A stretch of 64,000 bases of DNA from Chelativorans sp. (GTDB lineage: Bacteria > Pseudomonadota > Alphaproteobacteria > Rhizobiales > Rhizobiaceae): positions 1 to 64,000 of the forward strand of contig NZ_JAPSLH010000014.1 in assembly GCF_031180965.1 (NCBI RefSeq). Direction: 5' to 3'. Every line of letters starts with the position of its first letter. Positions within the stretch are counted from its first letter, which is position 1. The notes beneath the pieces are model-generated. The model was not told the origin of the DNA. It ran no database searches and was given only the letters and a program-made list of their open reading frames with translations. A program made the translations under genes and the position numbers. Positions 1 to 10,175 of this stretch are shown here, in pieces.

Positions 1-2
1 AT

Positions 3-161
3 GTCGGGGGGACGTCCAACGGCACCTTCACGCTTCTGGGCCACTTCACCTATGACGGCGACCCGGCGGTGGTTGGGGGCGCTTATGCCTACCGGCTCTA
101 CCAGGGCGGCGTGACCAATCCGAATGAAGCTGGCTGGAGACCTTCCTTGCCCACGGCAGCG
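3..161 (+). pseudogene. Autotransporter remnant (passenger C-terminal end)
   Basis: Frame 3 from the window edge reads [48 protein letters not shown], resembling the passenger/barrel junction motif (..AYxYxLYxGG..PNxxxWxLRS); no beta-barrel follows. Confidence 0.55.
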
Positions 162-672
162 GGATTACCGAGCCAGAACTGGTCGATGAGGACTATGAGG
201 AGGAAAATCAAGCCTTTACGCAATGAAAGCCACTCCGGAGCGCCGAGAACTACACGCTCAGATATTTACCACTATTTCGCCGAGCGAAGACGGATAGTCC
301 CTAGACGTTGCGACACTCGTGAACACCGCCATTGCGGCGCTCTTGCTTGTCGGCATGCTCATGTCCCTTGGTCAGCGGCGACACAATCGGTGAGAGCCGA
401 ATTTCGCTAGATTAGCGCGCAAGGCGCTTGCGGGCCGATCCGCGGCATCCATTTCGATCGTGTCGTCGCCACGTTTGAACGTGTAAGATCAGGCCTGCGG
501 TGGTCAAGATTGCTGAGCGACTGGCCGCCAGAACGCCGATGCGAGCTTAGCCTGGTGAGATTCTTCGAACGCAAGAAACTGCCCCTCGCCACAGGCTACA
601 ATGAGGAGATTACCGCTGACACTGGGTCCGGCAGAGCACAGTCGGCCGCTGGGCTTTTGATAGGATAGTCAC

Positions 673-990
673 ATGGTTTTCCTGCAAACGCCCACGAGCT
701 TGGAGCAGGGGCATGCGGCGATGTTCGAACTGCTTGAGAGCCCGCGCCCGCCGGACGCGGTGTTCTTCCAAACGGACAATCTCGCTCCTGGCGCGACGAT
801 GGCCTTCCTCTCGCGCGGCGTTGCCGTGCCATCCGAGGTGGCGATCGCCGGCTTCGGCGATCTTGCCATGTCAGCCCTCCTGCCGGTACTGCTTACAACT
901 GTGAAGGCGCGCCTTGAAGCGCATGGCCGTGAAGCGGCTTCGCTCATTCTTACGCAATTGCGGGCGAGAGGCCCATTTCACCAGTACACG
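673..990 (+). pseudogene. LacI-family regulator fragment (C-terminal sugar-binding domain)
   Basis: PPDAVFFQTDNLAPGATMAFLSRGVAVPSEVAIAGFGDLAMSALLPVLLTTVKARLEAHGREAASLI is typical of the LacI/GntR C-terminal domain; no HTH N-terminus in frame. Confidence 0.6.
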
Positions 991-1186
991 ACGTCGGTCA
1001 CGAGTTGCTGGTCCGGGAGAGCACATGAACGCTTACGTGTGATCTTTGCCTGAACCGCTCTCTTATTCGTCATTCGCGTCAGGCTCGCCCCCTCTTTTTT
1101 CCATTTCTGGACATCTTCGATGCGCGATCCCTAAATCAGGCGGAGGTAAAATTTGGTTCACGGCCGTCGAGCTGCATTTACGGTCC

Positions 1187-1520
1187 TGGTCTGCCCCCAG
1201 AAAAGTGGTCCTCCTTGAAGTAGGCTGTTTAGCCTTAGAGAGGACTTTGGAATGCCCAGAAGGAGCACAAGCCGAAGAGAACGTTGCGAAGCTGCGCGAA
1301 CTGCTTAACGGTAAGATCTTCTAGCCTCGCCGAAGCGAAGGTCATCGTCGAGGCATGGCGGCGCTATAACACCGAGAGAGCGCACTGGTCGCTCGGATAT
1401 AAGCCACCGGCGCCGGAGGCAATCGTCATGCCCGCGGCACCACCCAGATCGCCTCCGGCATTGGCCCAGAAGCCGATAATGCACTAAGACTGAAACCGAA
1501 CCACCTCATAGGGCGGGTCA
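1187..1520. mobile_element. Internally deleted IS3-family element (MITE-like)
   Basis: Left end tggtctgcccccagaaaagtggtcc; right end reverse complement tgacccgccctatgaggtggttcgg (imperfect TIR); interior keeps an OrfA start-like piece (..EENVAKLRELLNG) joined to an OrfB C-terminus (EAWRRYNTERAHWSLGYKPPAPEAIVMPAAPP). Confidence 0.6.
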
Positions 1521-1741
1521 ACGAGCTGCTCCTGTGAGCCGAAATGATAGCTCACCGCAGACGCCGTTTTGCCGGCGACTTTAGCAACCCGGCGCGCGGT
1601 CAGCTCTTCGATGCTGCAGATCTCGCACAGGAGTTGCTCACATGCGTCTATGAGCCTGGTCTCCCATGGGGTTGACAGAGGACACCCAGGTGAAATTGTG
1701 ACCTGAAGGTAAGTTGCAAACATTGCTGCTGGATGACACAC
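1521..1741 (-). pseudogene. TetR-family regulator N-terminal fragment truncated by the IS3-like end
   Basis: TPWETRLIDACEQLLCEICSIEELTARRVAKVAGKTASAVSYHFGSQEQL is a TetR HTH; the ORF then reads into the IS terminal sequence (VDPPYEVVRFQS). Confidence 0.6.
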
Positions 1742-2478
1742 GCGCCGGTCGAGTAGTCGGTCAAAACTATCCCGTAATCGCCATGTGTACGTGGCGCACG
1801 AAGTTCATCCTGCCTGGCATCCTGCCGCTCTTCCAGTCGGCAAGCTGGCTAGGCTGCGATAGCCACATTAAAACGTTTAACAAGCGGCTTGCTCGATGCA
1901 GCGGCGCGCATGCGCGGCTTGTATAGGTAACAGGCGAGGAAAACCGCACCTAGCGACGCAGAATGCGATACAAGCTGTGATACAGTTTCATGCGTGACGA
2001 AGAGAAAACACAATGAGTTCAGAGTTTATATAGGACATACCATTGCGTCTCGACCGCACCATCTAATCTCCACGCCATCGACATTGCTTCTCTTTTTTTT
2101 GGGCGTTTCCCCGCACCTGATGGTCAGGGTGCGGGCGTTGGGCGTTCTTGATCTTTTCAGAGGCGCCCTGCGAGCAGCATTCGGTCGCGCTGCGCGTGTA
2201 CAGGCTGGCCATGTTCCCGTGGCCGACCGAAGCGCGTCCAGCTCCGTCAGTCGCCTCCGCTTCGGTGGCTTACGTTGCTCCGATCTTGGGGGCGCCATGG
2301 GCTGACTTGCCTCCTTTATTACCTGCGCGGCGAAGAAGTTCCCGTCGGCGGGCACCTATCCCCCAACGATGAAGGCGAGATCACCAGTAGGTTCCTTCGC
2401 GAAGAGTTTCCTCGAGCGCGGGAAAGATCAGGATGCTAACCTCTATCTTGTCTTCTCGCTTCGGGCCGTTCCCGCCGG

Positions 2479-3138
2479 TCAGAGGTATTGTCCAAGCGAC
2501 TTGATGCAGAGGTCCGGACTGGACAGCACTGGAACAGGTGTCTCCTGCTGCAGGCGCTCGGCAAGATGCGCCAGGGAAGCCTGGGCAAGAACGATCACGT
2601 CGCATGTCTCCATCATGCGGCGCGCAGCATTGCTGGCGATGCGATCATGCTCATCCCTCTCTCCGCGCATGAGCGCATGGTATGCGTCCTGCTCCAGCGC
2701 CGTCACGATTTCCACCGTCCGCCCCAGGTCTTGCGCATGGGTGCGGATCAGCCCGGAGCTGGGCTCCACCGTGCTCGGCGTCGTGCAAAGCAGGCCGATG
2801 CGGTTGCCGCGGGCCGCGGCTTCACGCGCCATGGCGTCGTCGATCTTGACGATCGGTATGCCCACGGTCTTGCGGGCGGTGTCGATCGCCGGCGATGTCG
2901 AAGAGCAGGTGAAAAGAATCACCGTGGCGCCCGCCTTTTCCGCGAGCTGGGCATGTGCCGTGACGCGGGCGACCAGGCCAGGCGTCTGGCCGTGGCGGAT
3001 CAGGTCCTGCAGAAGGCTCTCATCCAGCATGTGAAAGGCGTCGGCGCCCGGATAGGCCTCCGCCAGCTTCTGCTTGAAGAGGGGAAGAAGGGTGCCGACG
3101 GTGTGCACAACCGCCAGCCGCGTGGTCTTCTCAGTCAT
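2479..3138 (-). CDS. Aspartate/glutamate racemase family protein
   Basis: 219 aa; LAVVHTVGTLLPLF..VILFTCSSTSPAIDTAR..IPIVKIDDAMAREA..; Cys/Thr-containing Asp/Glu racemase motif. Confidence 0.8.
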   Translation of the reverse strand: MTEKTTRLAVVHTVGTLLPLFKQKLAEAYPGADAFHMLDESLLQDLIRHGQTPGLVARVTAHAQLAEKAGATVILFTCSSTSPAIDTARKTVGIPIVKIDDAMAREAAARGNRIGLLCTTPSTVEPSSGLIRTHAQDLGRTVEIVTALEQDAYHALMRGERDEHDRIASNAARRMMETCDVIVLAQASLAHLAERLQQETPVPVLSSPDLCIKSLGQYL

Positions 3139-3973
3139 CGTGTCGAGCCTCGCTTCTTGCCACTATGATTTCGACGCCCGCCCGGCGGAAAGGCTGAAGC
3201 ATCTCTTCCCTGGCGCCTTTGGATGTGACGAAAACGTCCACCTTCTCCGGTGTGGCGAAGGCCGCAAAGCCGCTGGTCGTGAGCTTCGTGTGATCCGCCA
3301 CCACCACCACCCGGCGCGCGATCGCCATCATGCCGCGCTTCAGTTCGGATTCGAACGGGTCCGGGCTGGTGAACCCGCCGGTTGCCGACACTCCCGCCGC
3401 GCCGAGGAAGGCGATGTCAACCGCCACGTTCTGCAGCCCTTGCACGGCGCTGAGGCCGACAAGGCTCATGGACAGGGGCGAAAGCTCGCCGCCGATGACA
3501 TGCACCCGCCAGCCCGGCCGGCGCCCGATCTCCTGCGCAACGAGAAGATTGTTCGTCACCACGGTCAGGTTGCGCCGGGGCTTCAAATGCCGGGCCACGG
3601 AAAGCGTCGTCGTGCCGCCGTCGAGAAGCACGACCTGGCCGTCGGCAACAAGCTCTGCCGCGTGCCGCCCGATCGCGTCCTTCTCCGCCTCATTGGAACG
3701 CACGCGGAACTCGACCGAGGGCAGCGCCTCGCCCTGCAGGGCGGGGGAGGTGCTGCTCCGGGCAAGGATCGCTCCGCCGCGTACGAGTTGCACCCTTCGG
3801 TCGGATGCGAGCAGCTTGAGGTCGCGGCGCACCGTCTCGGCCGAGACGCCGAAACGGGAAGCCGCGTCCGTCACCGTGATCCGCCCCTGCGTCTCGATCT
3901 CCGCCAGAACCGCGGCGAGCCGCTCGCTTTGCATGAGTGCTTTTGCGTCCAGGTTCACAGCGCCACCGTTCAA
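3131..3973 (-). CDS. DeoR/GlpR family transcriptional regulator
   Basis: 280 aa; MQSERLAAVLAEIETQGRITVTDAASRFGVSAETVRRDLKLL HTH; LLDGGTTTLSVARHL sugar-binding domain. Confidence 0.88.
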   Translation of the reverse strand: MNGGAVNLDAKALMQSERLAAVLAEIETQGRITVTDAASRFGVSAETVRRDLKLLASDRRVQLVRGGAILARSSTSPALQGEALPSVEFRVRSNEAEKDAIGRHAAELVADGQVVLLDGGTTTLSVARHLKPRRNLTVVTNNLLVAQEIGRRPGWRVHVIGGELSPLSMSLVGLSAVQGLQNVAVDIAFLGAAGVSATGGFTSPDPFESELKRGMMAIARRVVVVADHTKLTTSGFAAFATPEKVDVFVTSKGAREEMLQPFRRAGVEIIVARSEARHDD

Positions 3974-3979
3974 CTTCCG

Positions 3980-4900
3980 TCAGCGGAAAAGATCTGCCTT
4001 GCCCGCGCTCAACAGGAAAGATTCGATCTTGTCCGCCACGACATCCTCCACCGCCTTTTCCGCTTTCCGGCGTTGCTCATCCGGGAGCGCGGAGCACTCG
4101 GCATTGCTCATCCGGCTCTCGCGGCCAAGCGCGGCGAGCAGGCCCGCCTCGAGATCGGTGGCAATGTTGACCTTGCTGATCCCGCCGCCGGGTAGCGCAA
4201 TGGCGCGCCGGATCATCTCCGCCGGGACGCCCGAGCCGCCATGCAGCACGAGCTGGACCGGCGTCGCCTCCCGGATGCGCCGGAGGCGCTCGAAATCGAT
4301 CTTCGGCTGGCGGACGATATAGTGCCCGTGCGCGGTGCCGACCGAGACGGCAAGCGCGTCGACCCCGGTCTGCTCTACGAAGTCGGCTGCCTCCTGAGGG
4401 TCCGTGTAGAGCTCGACATCGTCATCCGTCTCCACGTAATCCGTGGTCCCGATCTTTCCGAGTTCCGCCTCGATCGAGACGCCGCGGTCATGCGCCAGCT
4501 CCGCCGCTTCCCGAGAAACCGCGACATTCTCTTCGAACGGCTTGGCCGAGCCGTCCATCATCACGGATGTGAAGCCCGCGTCGATTGCCGCCGCGATGAC
4601 GCTCAGCTCGAACGTATGGTCGAGATGGAGCACGACGGGAACGGTGGGTTGCACCTCGTCCATCCCGCGCCGGAAGGCCTCGCCGAATTCGTGTGGCGTT
4701 ATCCCGTATCGCTCCATCTCCCGCTGCGAGATCTGGACGATTAGGGGCGAGTTGAGCTTTTCGCCGGCGCGCAGGATCGGGCGGATCATGCTCGTGTAGC
4801 GCGGGGCGAATGACCCGACCGCAAAGCCGTTCCTGCAGGCCGTGGCAAGGACCGGCGCCAGCGGAAGGACAGACGGTGCGGATGTGGCGGGAGTGGGCAT
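3980..4900 (-). CDS. Class II fructose-bisphosphate (ketose-bisphosphate) aldolase family protein
   Basis: 306 aa; PVVLHLDHTFELSVIAAAIDAGFTSVMMDGSAKPFEENV, LVLHGGSGVPAEMIRRAIALPGGGISKVNIATDLE. Confidence 0.87.
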   Translation of the reverse strand: MPTPATSAPSVLPLAPVLATACRNGFAVGSFAPRYTSMIRPILRAGEKLNSPLIVQISQREMERYGITPHEFGEAFRRGMDEVQPTVPVVLHLDHTFELSVIAAAIDAGFTSVMMDGSAKPFEENVAVSREAAELAHDRGVSIEAELGKIGTTDYVETDDDVELYTDPQEAADFVEQTGVDALAVSVGTAHGHYIVRQPKIDFERLRRIREATPVQLVLHGGSGVPAEMIRRAIALPGGGISKVNIATDLEAGLLAALGRESRMSNAECSALPDEQRRKAEKAVEDVVADKIESFLLSAGKADLFR

Positions 4901-4917
4901 GGAAAACCTTCTGGCGG

Positions 4918-6225
4918 CTAGAGGAGGAGGTCGGGCAGGATCGTCACGATCTGCGGGAACAGGACCAGCAGCAGATCGACGATCAGCAGCGGGATCAGGA
5001 AGGGCAGGGTCGAGCGCACGATGGCGTGGAGCGGCAGGCCGGAGATGCGCGCCATCACGAACAACACCATGCCAAAGGGCGGCGTGAGCAGACCGATCAT
5101 CATGGTCAAGACGACGACGACGCCGAAAGCCAGCGGATCGATGCCCGCATTCAGCATGATCGGCAGGAGGACGGGCGTGAGGATGATAATGGCGGCGGTG
5201 CCCTCCAGAAAGCAGCCGACGATGAGGAGGAAGCCCACGATCAGCAGCCCGACGACCAGCGGGTCGCTTGAAATTGCGGCGATGCCGTCGACCATGGCAT
5301 CCGTGAGGCCGGCGCGGGTGACCAGATAACCGTAGATCATGGCCATCGATACGATGAGCATGATCGTGCCGGTGTCGACGGCGGTCTCCCGCATGATGCT
5401 GAGCACCTCGCGCCAGGTCGTGATGCGGTAGACGATGACGGCGAGGAAGGTCGCGTAGATGCAGGCGACCGCGGAGGCTTCCGTCGGCGTCGCCACGCCT
5501 GAGACGATGCCGCCGATGATGATCACAGGCGTGAGCAGCGCCGGCAGACCGTACCAGAAGCTCTCGGCGAGTTCGCGCACCTGGAAGCGCGAGCCTTCTG
5601 GAAGGCCGCGGATACGGGCATAGACGGCGATGTAGACCATCAACGCGGCGCCCATCAGCAGGCCTGGCAGCAGCCCTGCCAGAAGCATTCCCCCGACGGA
5701 GACGCCCGTCATCAGCGCATAGATCACCAATGGCACTGAGGGCGGGATGATCGGCCCGATGGTCGAGGAGGCGGCGATGACGGCAACCGAGAAATCATCC
5801 TTGTAGCCATTGTCGCGCATGCCCTTCAGTTCGACGGGACCCATGCCCGCCGCATCGGACACGGCGGTTCCTGTCATGCCGGCAAAGATGATGCTGGATA
5901 TCACGTTGACATGGGCGAGACCGCCTCGCACCTGGCCCACAAGCGCGTTGGCGAAGCGGAAGATCCGCAGCGTGATGCCTCCCGCATTCATGATCTTGCC
6001 GGTGTAGATGAAGAAGGGAACCGACAGCAGCAGGAAGTTGTCGAGCCCGGAGACCGCCCGCTGGACCATGAAGCCGGGATTGAAGTCGAAACCCCGCTCC
6101 ATGAGGGTGACCAGGATCGACGTGCCGGCGATCGAGAAGGCGACCGGAACAGTAAGCGCGAACAAGATGAAGAGATAGCCGACATAGGCAAGGCTCATGA
6201 TGCCGCCCTCCGGCCGATCAACCAC
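4918..6225 (-). CDS. TRAP transporter large permease (DctM-like)
   Basis: 435 aa multi-TM protein; FAGMTGTAVSDAAGMGPVELKGM, GCFLEGTAAIIILTPVLLPI, GLLTPPFGMVLFVMARISGLP. Confidence 0.92.
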   Translation of the reverse strand: MVDRPEGGIMSLAYVGYLFILFALTVPVAFSIAGTSILVTLMERGFDFNPGFMVQRAVSGLDNFLLLSVPFFIYTGKIMNAGGITLRIFRFANALVGQVRGGLAHVNVISSIIFAGMTGTAVSDAAGMGPVELKGMRDNGYKDDFSVAVIAASSTIGPIIPPSVPLVIYALMTGVSVGGMLLAGLLPGLLMGAALMVYIAVYARIRGLPEGSRFQVRELAESFWYGLPALLTPVIIIGGIVSGVATPTEASAVACIYATFLAVIVYRITTWREVLSIMRETAVDTGTIMLIVSMAMIYGYLVTRAGLTDAMVDGIAAISSDPLVVGLLIVGFLLIVGCFLEGTAAIIILTPVLLPIMLNAGIDPLAFGVVVVLTMMIGLLTPPFGMVLFVMARISGLPLHAIVRSTLPFLIPLLIVDLLLVLFPQIVTILPDLLL

Positions 6226-6749
6226 AATGCCACATGCGCGCCGCTGTGCAGCAGCATCAATCCGAAGCTGATCGTGAAGGCCAGATAAGCCCAGCCATTC
6301 GAGATCCAGCTCACGGTGGGAAGCGAGGTGTTCCAGCTCGATGCCACCATCGGAATGCTGGCGTAGAAGAGGAAGGCGGTGACGAGGGCGGTTACCACGG
6401 ACGAGATCAGCGCCAGCCCTCCCGCGGTGCCCGGCCAGAGCGACGGCACGGTGTCGATCACGATCATGGCCCGCTCGTGGAATGCAGCCGAAGCGCCGAG
6501 ATAGACGACATAGATGAAGAGGAGCCGGCTCACGTCTTCCGTCCAGGGCACGGAGACCTGCAGCCCAAACCGGAAGAAGATCTGCGCGGTAACCAGGAGG
6601 AGCATTGCGCCGAAGAGGATACCGATCAGAGTCGATATCCAGCCGGCCACCGTGGCTATTCCGGCGGTGAGCGCATTGTGCGCCCTGCCTGCAGCCGCGC
6701 CGGCTCCGTTGATCCTGCCTGCGTCTGACAACCTGGTCCTCCCTCGCAT
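6195..6749 (-). CDS. TRAP transporter small permease (DctQ-like)
   Basis: 4-TM protein; start taken at MRGRTRL; overlaps the DctM start; RFGLQVSVPWTEDVSRLLFIYVVYLGASAAFHERAMIVID. Confidence 0.88.
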   Translation of the reverse strand: MRGRTRLSDAGRINGAGAAAGRAHNALTAGIATVAGWISTLIGILFGAMLLLVTAQIFFRFGLQVSVPWTEDVSRLLFIYVVYLGASAAFHERAMIVIDTVPSLWPGTAGGLALISSVVTALVTAFLFYASIPMVASSWNTSLPTVSWISNGWAYLAFTISFGLMLLHSGAHVALWLIGRRAAS

Positions 6750-6923
6750 AATAACCCGTCCAGTGACGCTAATCTCACAAAAAACCACATAAAACAACAC
6801 ACGCCCGCGATAATTTGCCTGTACATGAATGTAAATGTTGCCTTTCGTGGATTCAGCGCCTAGAAGAGGACAGGCGCCACGGGAGGTGGCGTGCAATGCC
6901 CACGGGCTATCGGGAGGTGAAAT

Positions 6924-7913
6924 ATGAAGAGAGGATTCCTCAGGACGATCGGCGCGATCTGCCTTGCCGCCACAGCACTGGCAAGCATTGCCCAGGTGCA
7001 AGCTGCAGACGTGACGATCCGTGTGGCCAGCGCCTTCAATGACGGCACGGACATGATCCGCGCAGCCATGCGTTTCGGCGAAATCGTCGAAGAAAAGAGC
7101 GGAGGCGCGATCGACGTCCAGTTCTTCGCGAACGGCCAGATGGGCGGCGAAAAGGACAATCTGGAAGCCCTGAAGATCGGCGAGATCGAGATGGGCGTCT
7201 TCGGCACTTATCCGATCGTCACGCTGGCGCCCGCCTATTCATTTTTCGACGCGCCCTTCGTTTTCCGCGACAAGGACCACTTCTACGCCGTCTACAAGGG
7301 TGAGCTCGGCGACGGGGTAAGAAAGATATTCAAGGAGCAGAACGGCATCCACGAGCTCGGCATCATGGGCCGCGGCTATCGCCACATAACATCGAACAAG
7401 CCGATCGAATTCGTTGACGACCTGGCCGGCGTGAAGATGCGCATGGGGCAATCGAAGCCATTCATTGAAGCCTTTGCCGAAACCGGCGCGGTGGTGGTGC
7501 CGATTGCCCTGCCGGAGCTCTTTACTTCTCTGAAGCTCGGCGTGGTCTCCGCCTCCGAGGGGCCGTACGATCAGATCTACACATTCAAGCTGCACGAGGC
7601 CCAGAGCCATCTGGCAATCACAGGTCACCTCTATGCAACGTCGCTCTGGCTGATGAACCAGGAATTCTATGACGGGCTCTCGGAGGAGCACCGCAAGATT
7701 GTCGATGAGGCGGCAGCGGAGGCGCTCGCGCTGGGCGACAAGATGTCCGAGGAGAGCGCGGAGCAATTGCTGGCAAAGCTCCAGGAGGAGGGCATGACCG
7801 TCACCAAGCCGGACTATGCTGCTTTCATGCAGAAGGTACGCCCCGCCATCGACAGGCTGTTCGCCCAGGACTGGACGGTCACGACTGCGGCCGCAATCGA
7901 GGCGGTGAAGTAA
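6924..7913 (+). CDS. TRAP transporter substrate-binding protein (DctP family)
   Basis: 329 aa with signal peptide; FAETGAVVVPIALPELFTSLKLGVVSASEGPYDQIYTFKLHEAQ. Confidence 0.9.
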   Translation: MKRGFLRTIGAICLAATALASIAQVQAADVTIRVASAFNDGTDMIRAAMRFGEIVEEKSGGAIDVQFFANGQMGGEKDNLEALKIGEIEMGVFGTYPIVTLAPAYSFFDAPFVFRDKDHFYAVYKGELGDGVRKIFKEQNGIHELGIMGRGYRHITSNKPIEFVDDLAGVKMRMGQSKPFIEAFAETGAVVVPIALPELFTSLKLGVVSASEGPYDQIYTFKLHEAQSHLAITGHLYATSLWLMNQEFYDGLSEEHRKIVDEAAAEALALGDKMSEESAEQLLAKLQEEGMTVTKPDYAAFMQKVRPAIDRLFAQDWTVTTAAAIEAVK

Positions 7914-7962
7914 CCCAAGGAGGCCGGTTGACGGGGATGGACGTGCTTTCCCGACGGGTCGC

Positions 7963-8904
7963 ATGATGCTGCGACGGCCGCTGCATCCAGCCCGCATCAT
8001 GTGCCTCGGAGGCATGACGCTCGATCGAGTCTTCCTCGTCGAGACGCTTCCTTCGGGACCCTCCAAAACGATTGCGCACGATTTCATCGAGCGTGGCGGG
8101 GGAATGGCTGCGACCGCCGCAGTGGCGGTCGCAGCTCTCGGGGGAGCCGTCAGGCTTCTGAGCCGGGTGGGCGAAGACCTGGCCGGCCAGGCGCTCGTGA
8201 CCGAACTGGAACGGATTGGGGTCGACACGAGGGGTGTCCTGCGCGTTCAGGGGGGCAGGACCTCCACCTCCGCGGTTCACATCGATTCCGCCGGCGAAAG
8301 AATGCTGACGAATTTTCCCGGCGATCTCCCGAGGGATGCCGATTGGCTGCCGCTTTCGGACGTGGCCGCCCAGTCGGCCGTGCTCGCGGATATCCGCTGG
8401 CTTGAAGGCGCCGAAGCGCTGCTCGACGCGGCGCGGCGCTGCCGCGTCCCGAGCGTGCTCGATGCGGATGCGGGCGACCCCGCCAGCCTGCGCCGCCTTT
8501 GCGCGCGTGCAAACCACGCGGTCTTCTCCGAACAGGGGCTGCGGCAGCTTAGCGGATCGGACGATCCGGAAACGGGTCTCCGCAAGGTGCTGGCAGATGC
8601 AGAGCAGGTTATTGGCGTCACCCTCGGCGACCGGGGTTCGCTATGGGTTGCAGGCGGCGACCTGTTTCACGTTCCGGCGCTGAAAGTCGAGGCGATCAAT
8701 TCCAACGGCGTTGGCGACGTCTTTCACGGCGCCTATACTCTCGCGATCGGGGAGGGCGCCACCGTGCGTGAAGCTGCACGTTTCGCCACTCTTGCCGCAG
8801 CGGTCAAGTGCCGGGACATCAGGGGGTGGAACGGAATGCCGAGCCGAGCCGACATCGAGGAACTGCAGGCTGCTCGCGCCGGTGTTGACTGGGCTTCCCC
8901 GTGA
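7963..8904 (+). CDS. PfkB-family carbohydrate kinase
   Basis: 313 aa; GGMAATAAVAVAALGGAVRLLSRVGEDLAG; INSNGVGDVFHGAYTLAI anion-hole motif. Confidence 0.87.
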   Translation: MMLRRPLHPARIMCLGGMTLDRVFLVETLPSGPSKTIAHDFIERGGGMAATAAVAVAALGGAVRLLSRVGEDLAGQALVTELERIGVDTRGVLRVQGGRTSTSAVHIDSAGERMLTNFPGDLPRDADWLPLSDVAAQSAVLADIRWLEGAEALLDAARRCRVPSVLDADAGDPASLRRLCARANHAVFSEQGLRQLSGSDDPETGLRKVLADAEQVIGVTLGDRGSLWVAGGDLFHVPALKVEAINSNGVGDVFHGAYTLAIGEGATVREAARFATLAAAVKCRDIRGWNGMPSRADIEELQAARAGVDWASP

Positions 8905-8918
8905 TAGAGAGCTAAACC

Positions 8919-10175
8919 ATGCTGCTTGGCTGCATCGGCGACGACTTCACCGGCTCTTCCGACCTCGCCAACACCTTGGCAAAGGGCGGTATGCGCACCG
9001 TGCAGTATACCCGGATTCCGACCGAAAGGGCTCTGCCCGGGGCGCAGGCCGCAGTCATTTCGCTGAAATCGCGCACATGCCCGCCCCCGGAGGCAGTGGC
9101 GATGTCGTTGGCAGCCTTGCAATGGCTGCAGGAGCAGGGCTGCCGCCAGTTCTTCTTCAAATATTGCTCCACCTTCGATTCGACGCCGGACGGCAATATC
9201 GGCCCGGTGGTCGAGGCGCTTGCGGACCGACTTGGCGTCGACCGCACCATCATCTGCCCCGCTTTTCCCGCGACCGGGCGGACGCTTTACCACGGTCACC
9301 TCTTCGTCGGTGACCGTCTGCTCAGCGAGTCGGGGATGGAGCGCCATCCGCTGACGCCGATGACGGATTCCGACATCAGGCGCTGGCTCGCGCGCCAATC
9401 CCGCAGCGGGGTTGGTCATATCGACCACAGCATTGTTTCCCAGGGCGCAGAGGCGATCGAGGCCGCACTCGAAGCGCAAGCGCGGAAGGGGCGTCGGCTG
9501 ATTGTAGTGGACGCCCTTCAGGACAGCCACCTGATGGCCATCGGCGCGGCCTCCAGGAACCTGCGCCTGGTAACCGGCGGCTCAGGCGCGGCTCTGGGCT
9601 TGCCGATGAACTTCCGCCGAGCCGGGCTTTTAGGAGAGGGTGGCTCCCGCGCATGGGCAGGAACGCCCGGACCAGCCGCCGTCCTGTCGGGCTCCTGTTC
9701 GACGGCCACCCGCAAGCAGATCGCAAGTCACAAGGCCGCATGCCAGCCGACATTCGCGATCAGCGTAGACCAGATCATGGCCGGATCTCTCGAGGCCCAG
9801 CATCTGGCCTCCTGGTTCGCCCGCCACCAGGATGCGGTACCGCTTGCTTATTCTTCCGCTGAACCCGATGCGGTGGCCGAAGTGCAAGCCAGATATGGCA
9901 GGGAAGCTGCGGCCTCGAAGCTGGAGGCGTTCTTCGCCGACACGGCGAAGCATCTCGTCGCGCAGGGAATCAGGCGGCTCGTAGTGGCTGGCGGCGAAAC
10001 CTCCGGAGCGGTGGTCGGCGCCATTGCCGGCGAGACGCTCGAGATCGGACCGGAAATCGATCCCGGCGTTCCCATCCTGAAAGTCAGCGGCGCCACCCTT
10101 TCCCTGGCGCTCAAGTCCGGGAACTTCGGCAGCGACGACTTCTTCATCAAGGCGGCGGAGATGATGGCGGGATGA
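8919..10175 (+). CDS. otnK: Four-carbon acid sugar kinase family (3-oxo-tetronate kinase-like)
   Basis: 418 aa; LLGCIGDDFTGSSDLANTLAKGGMRTVQ; VLSGSCSTATRKQI; VVAGGETSGAVV; followed by an otnC-like gene. Confidence 0.83.
   Translation: MLLGCIGDDFTGSSDLANTLAKGGMRTVQYTRIPTERALPGAQAAVISLKSRTCPPPEAVAMSLAALQWLQEQGCRQFFFKYCSTFDSTPDGNIGPVVEALADRLGVDRTIICPAFPATGRTLYHGHLFVGDRLLSESGMERHPLTPMTDSDIRRWLARQSRSGVGHIDHSIVSQGAEAIEAALEAQARKGRRLIVVDALQDSHLMAIGAASRNLRLVTGGSGAALGLPMNFRRAGLLGEGGSRAWAGTPGPAAVLSGSCSTATRKQIASHKAACQPTFAISVDQIMAGSLEAQHLASWFARHQDAVPLAYSSAEPDAVAEVQARYGREAAASKLEAFFADTAKHLVAQGIRRLVVAGGETSGAVVGAIAGETLEIGPEIDPGVPILKVSGATLSLALKSGNFGSDDFFIKAAEMMAG

Noticed and set aside
3074-4322. Long plus-strand ORFs (373 and 330 aa)
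   Set aside because: Antisense to DeoR regulator and class II aldolase; no domain signal
7239-8228. 329-aa minus-strand ORF
   Set aside because: Antisense to DctP and PfkB genes; low-complexity shadow frame
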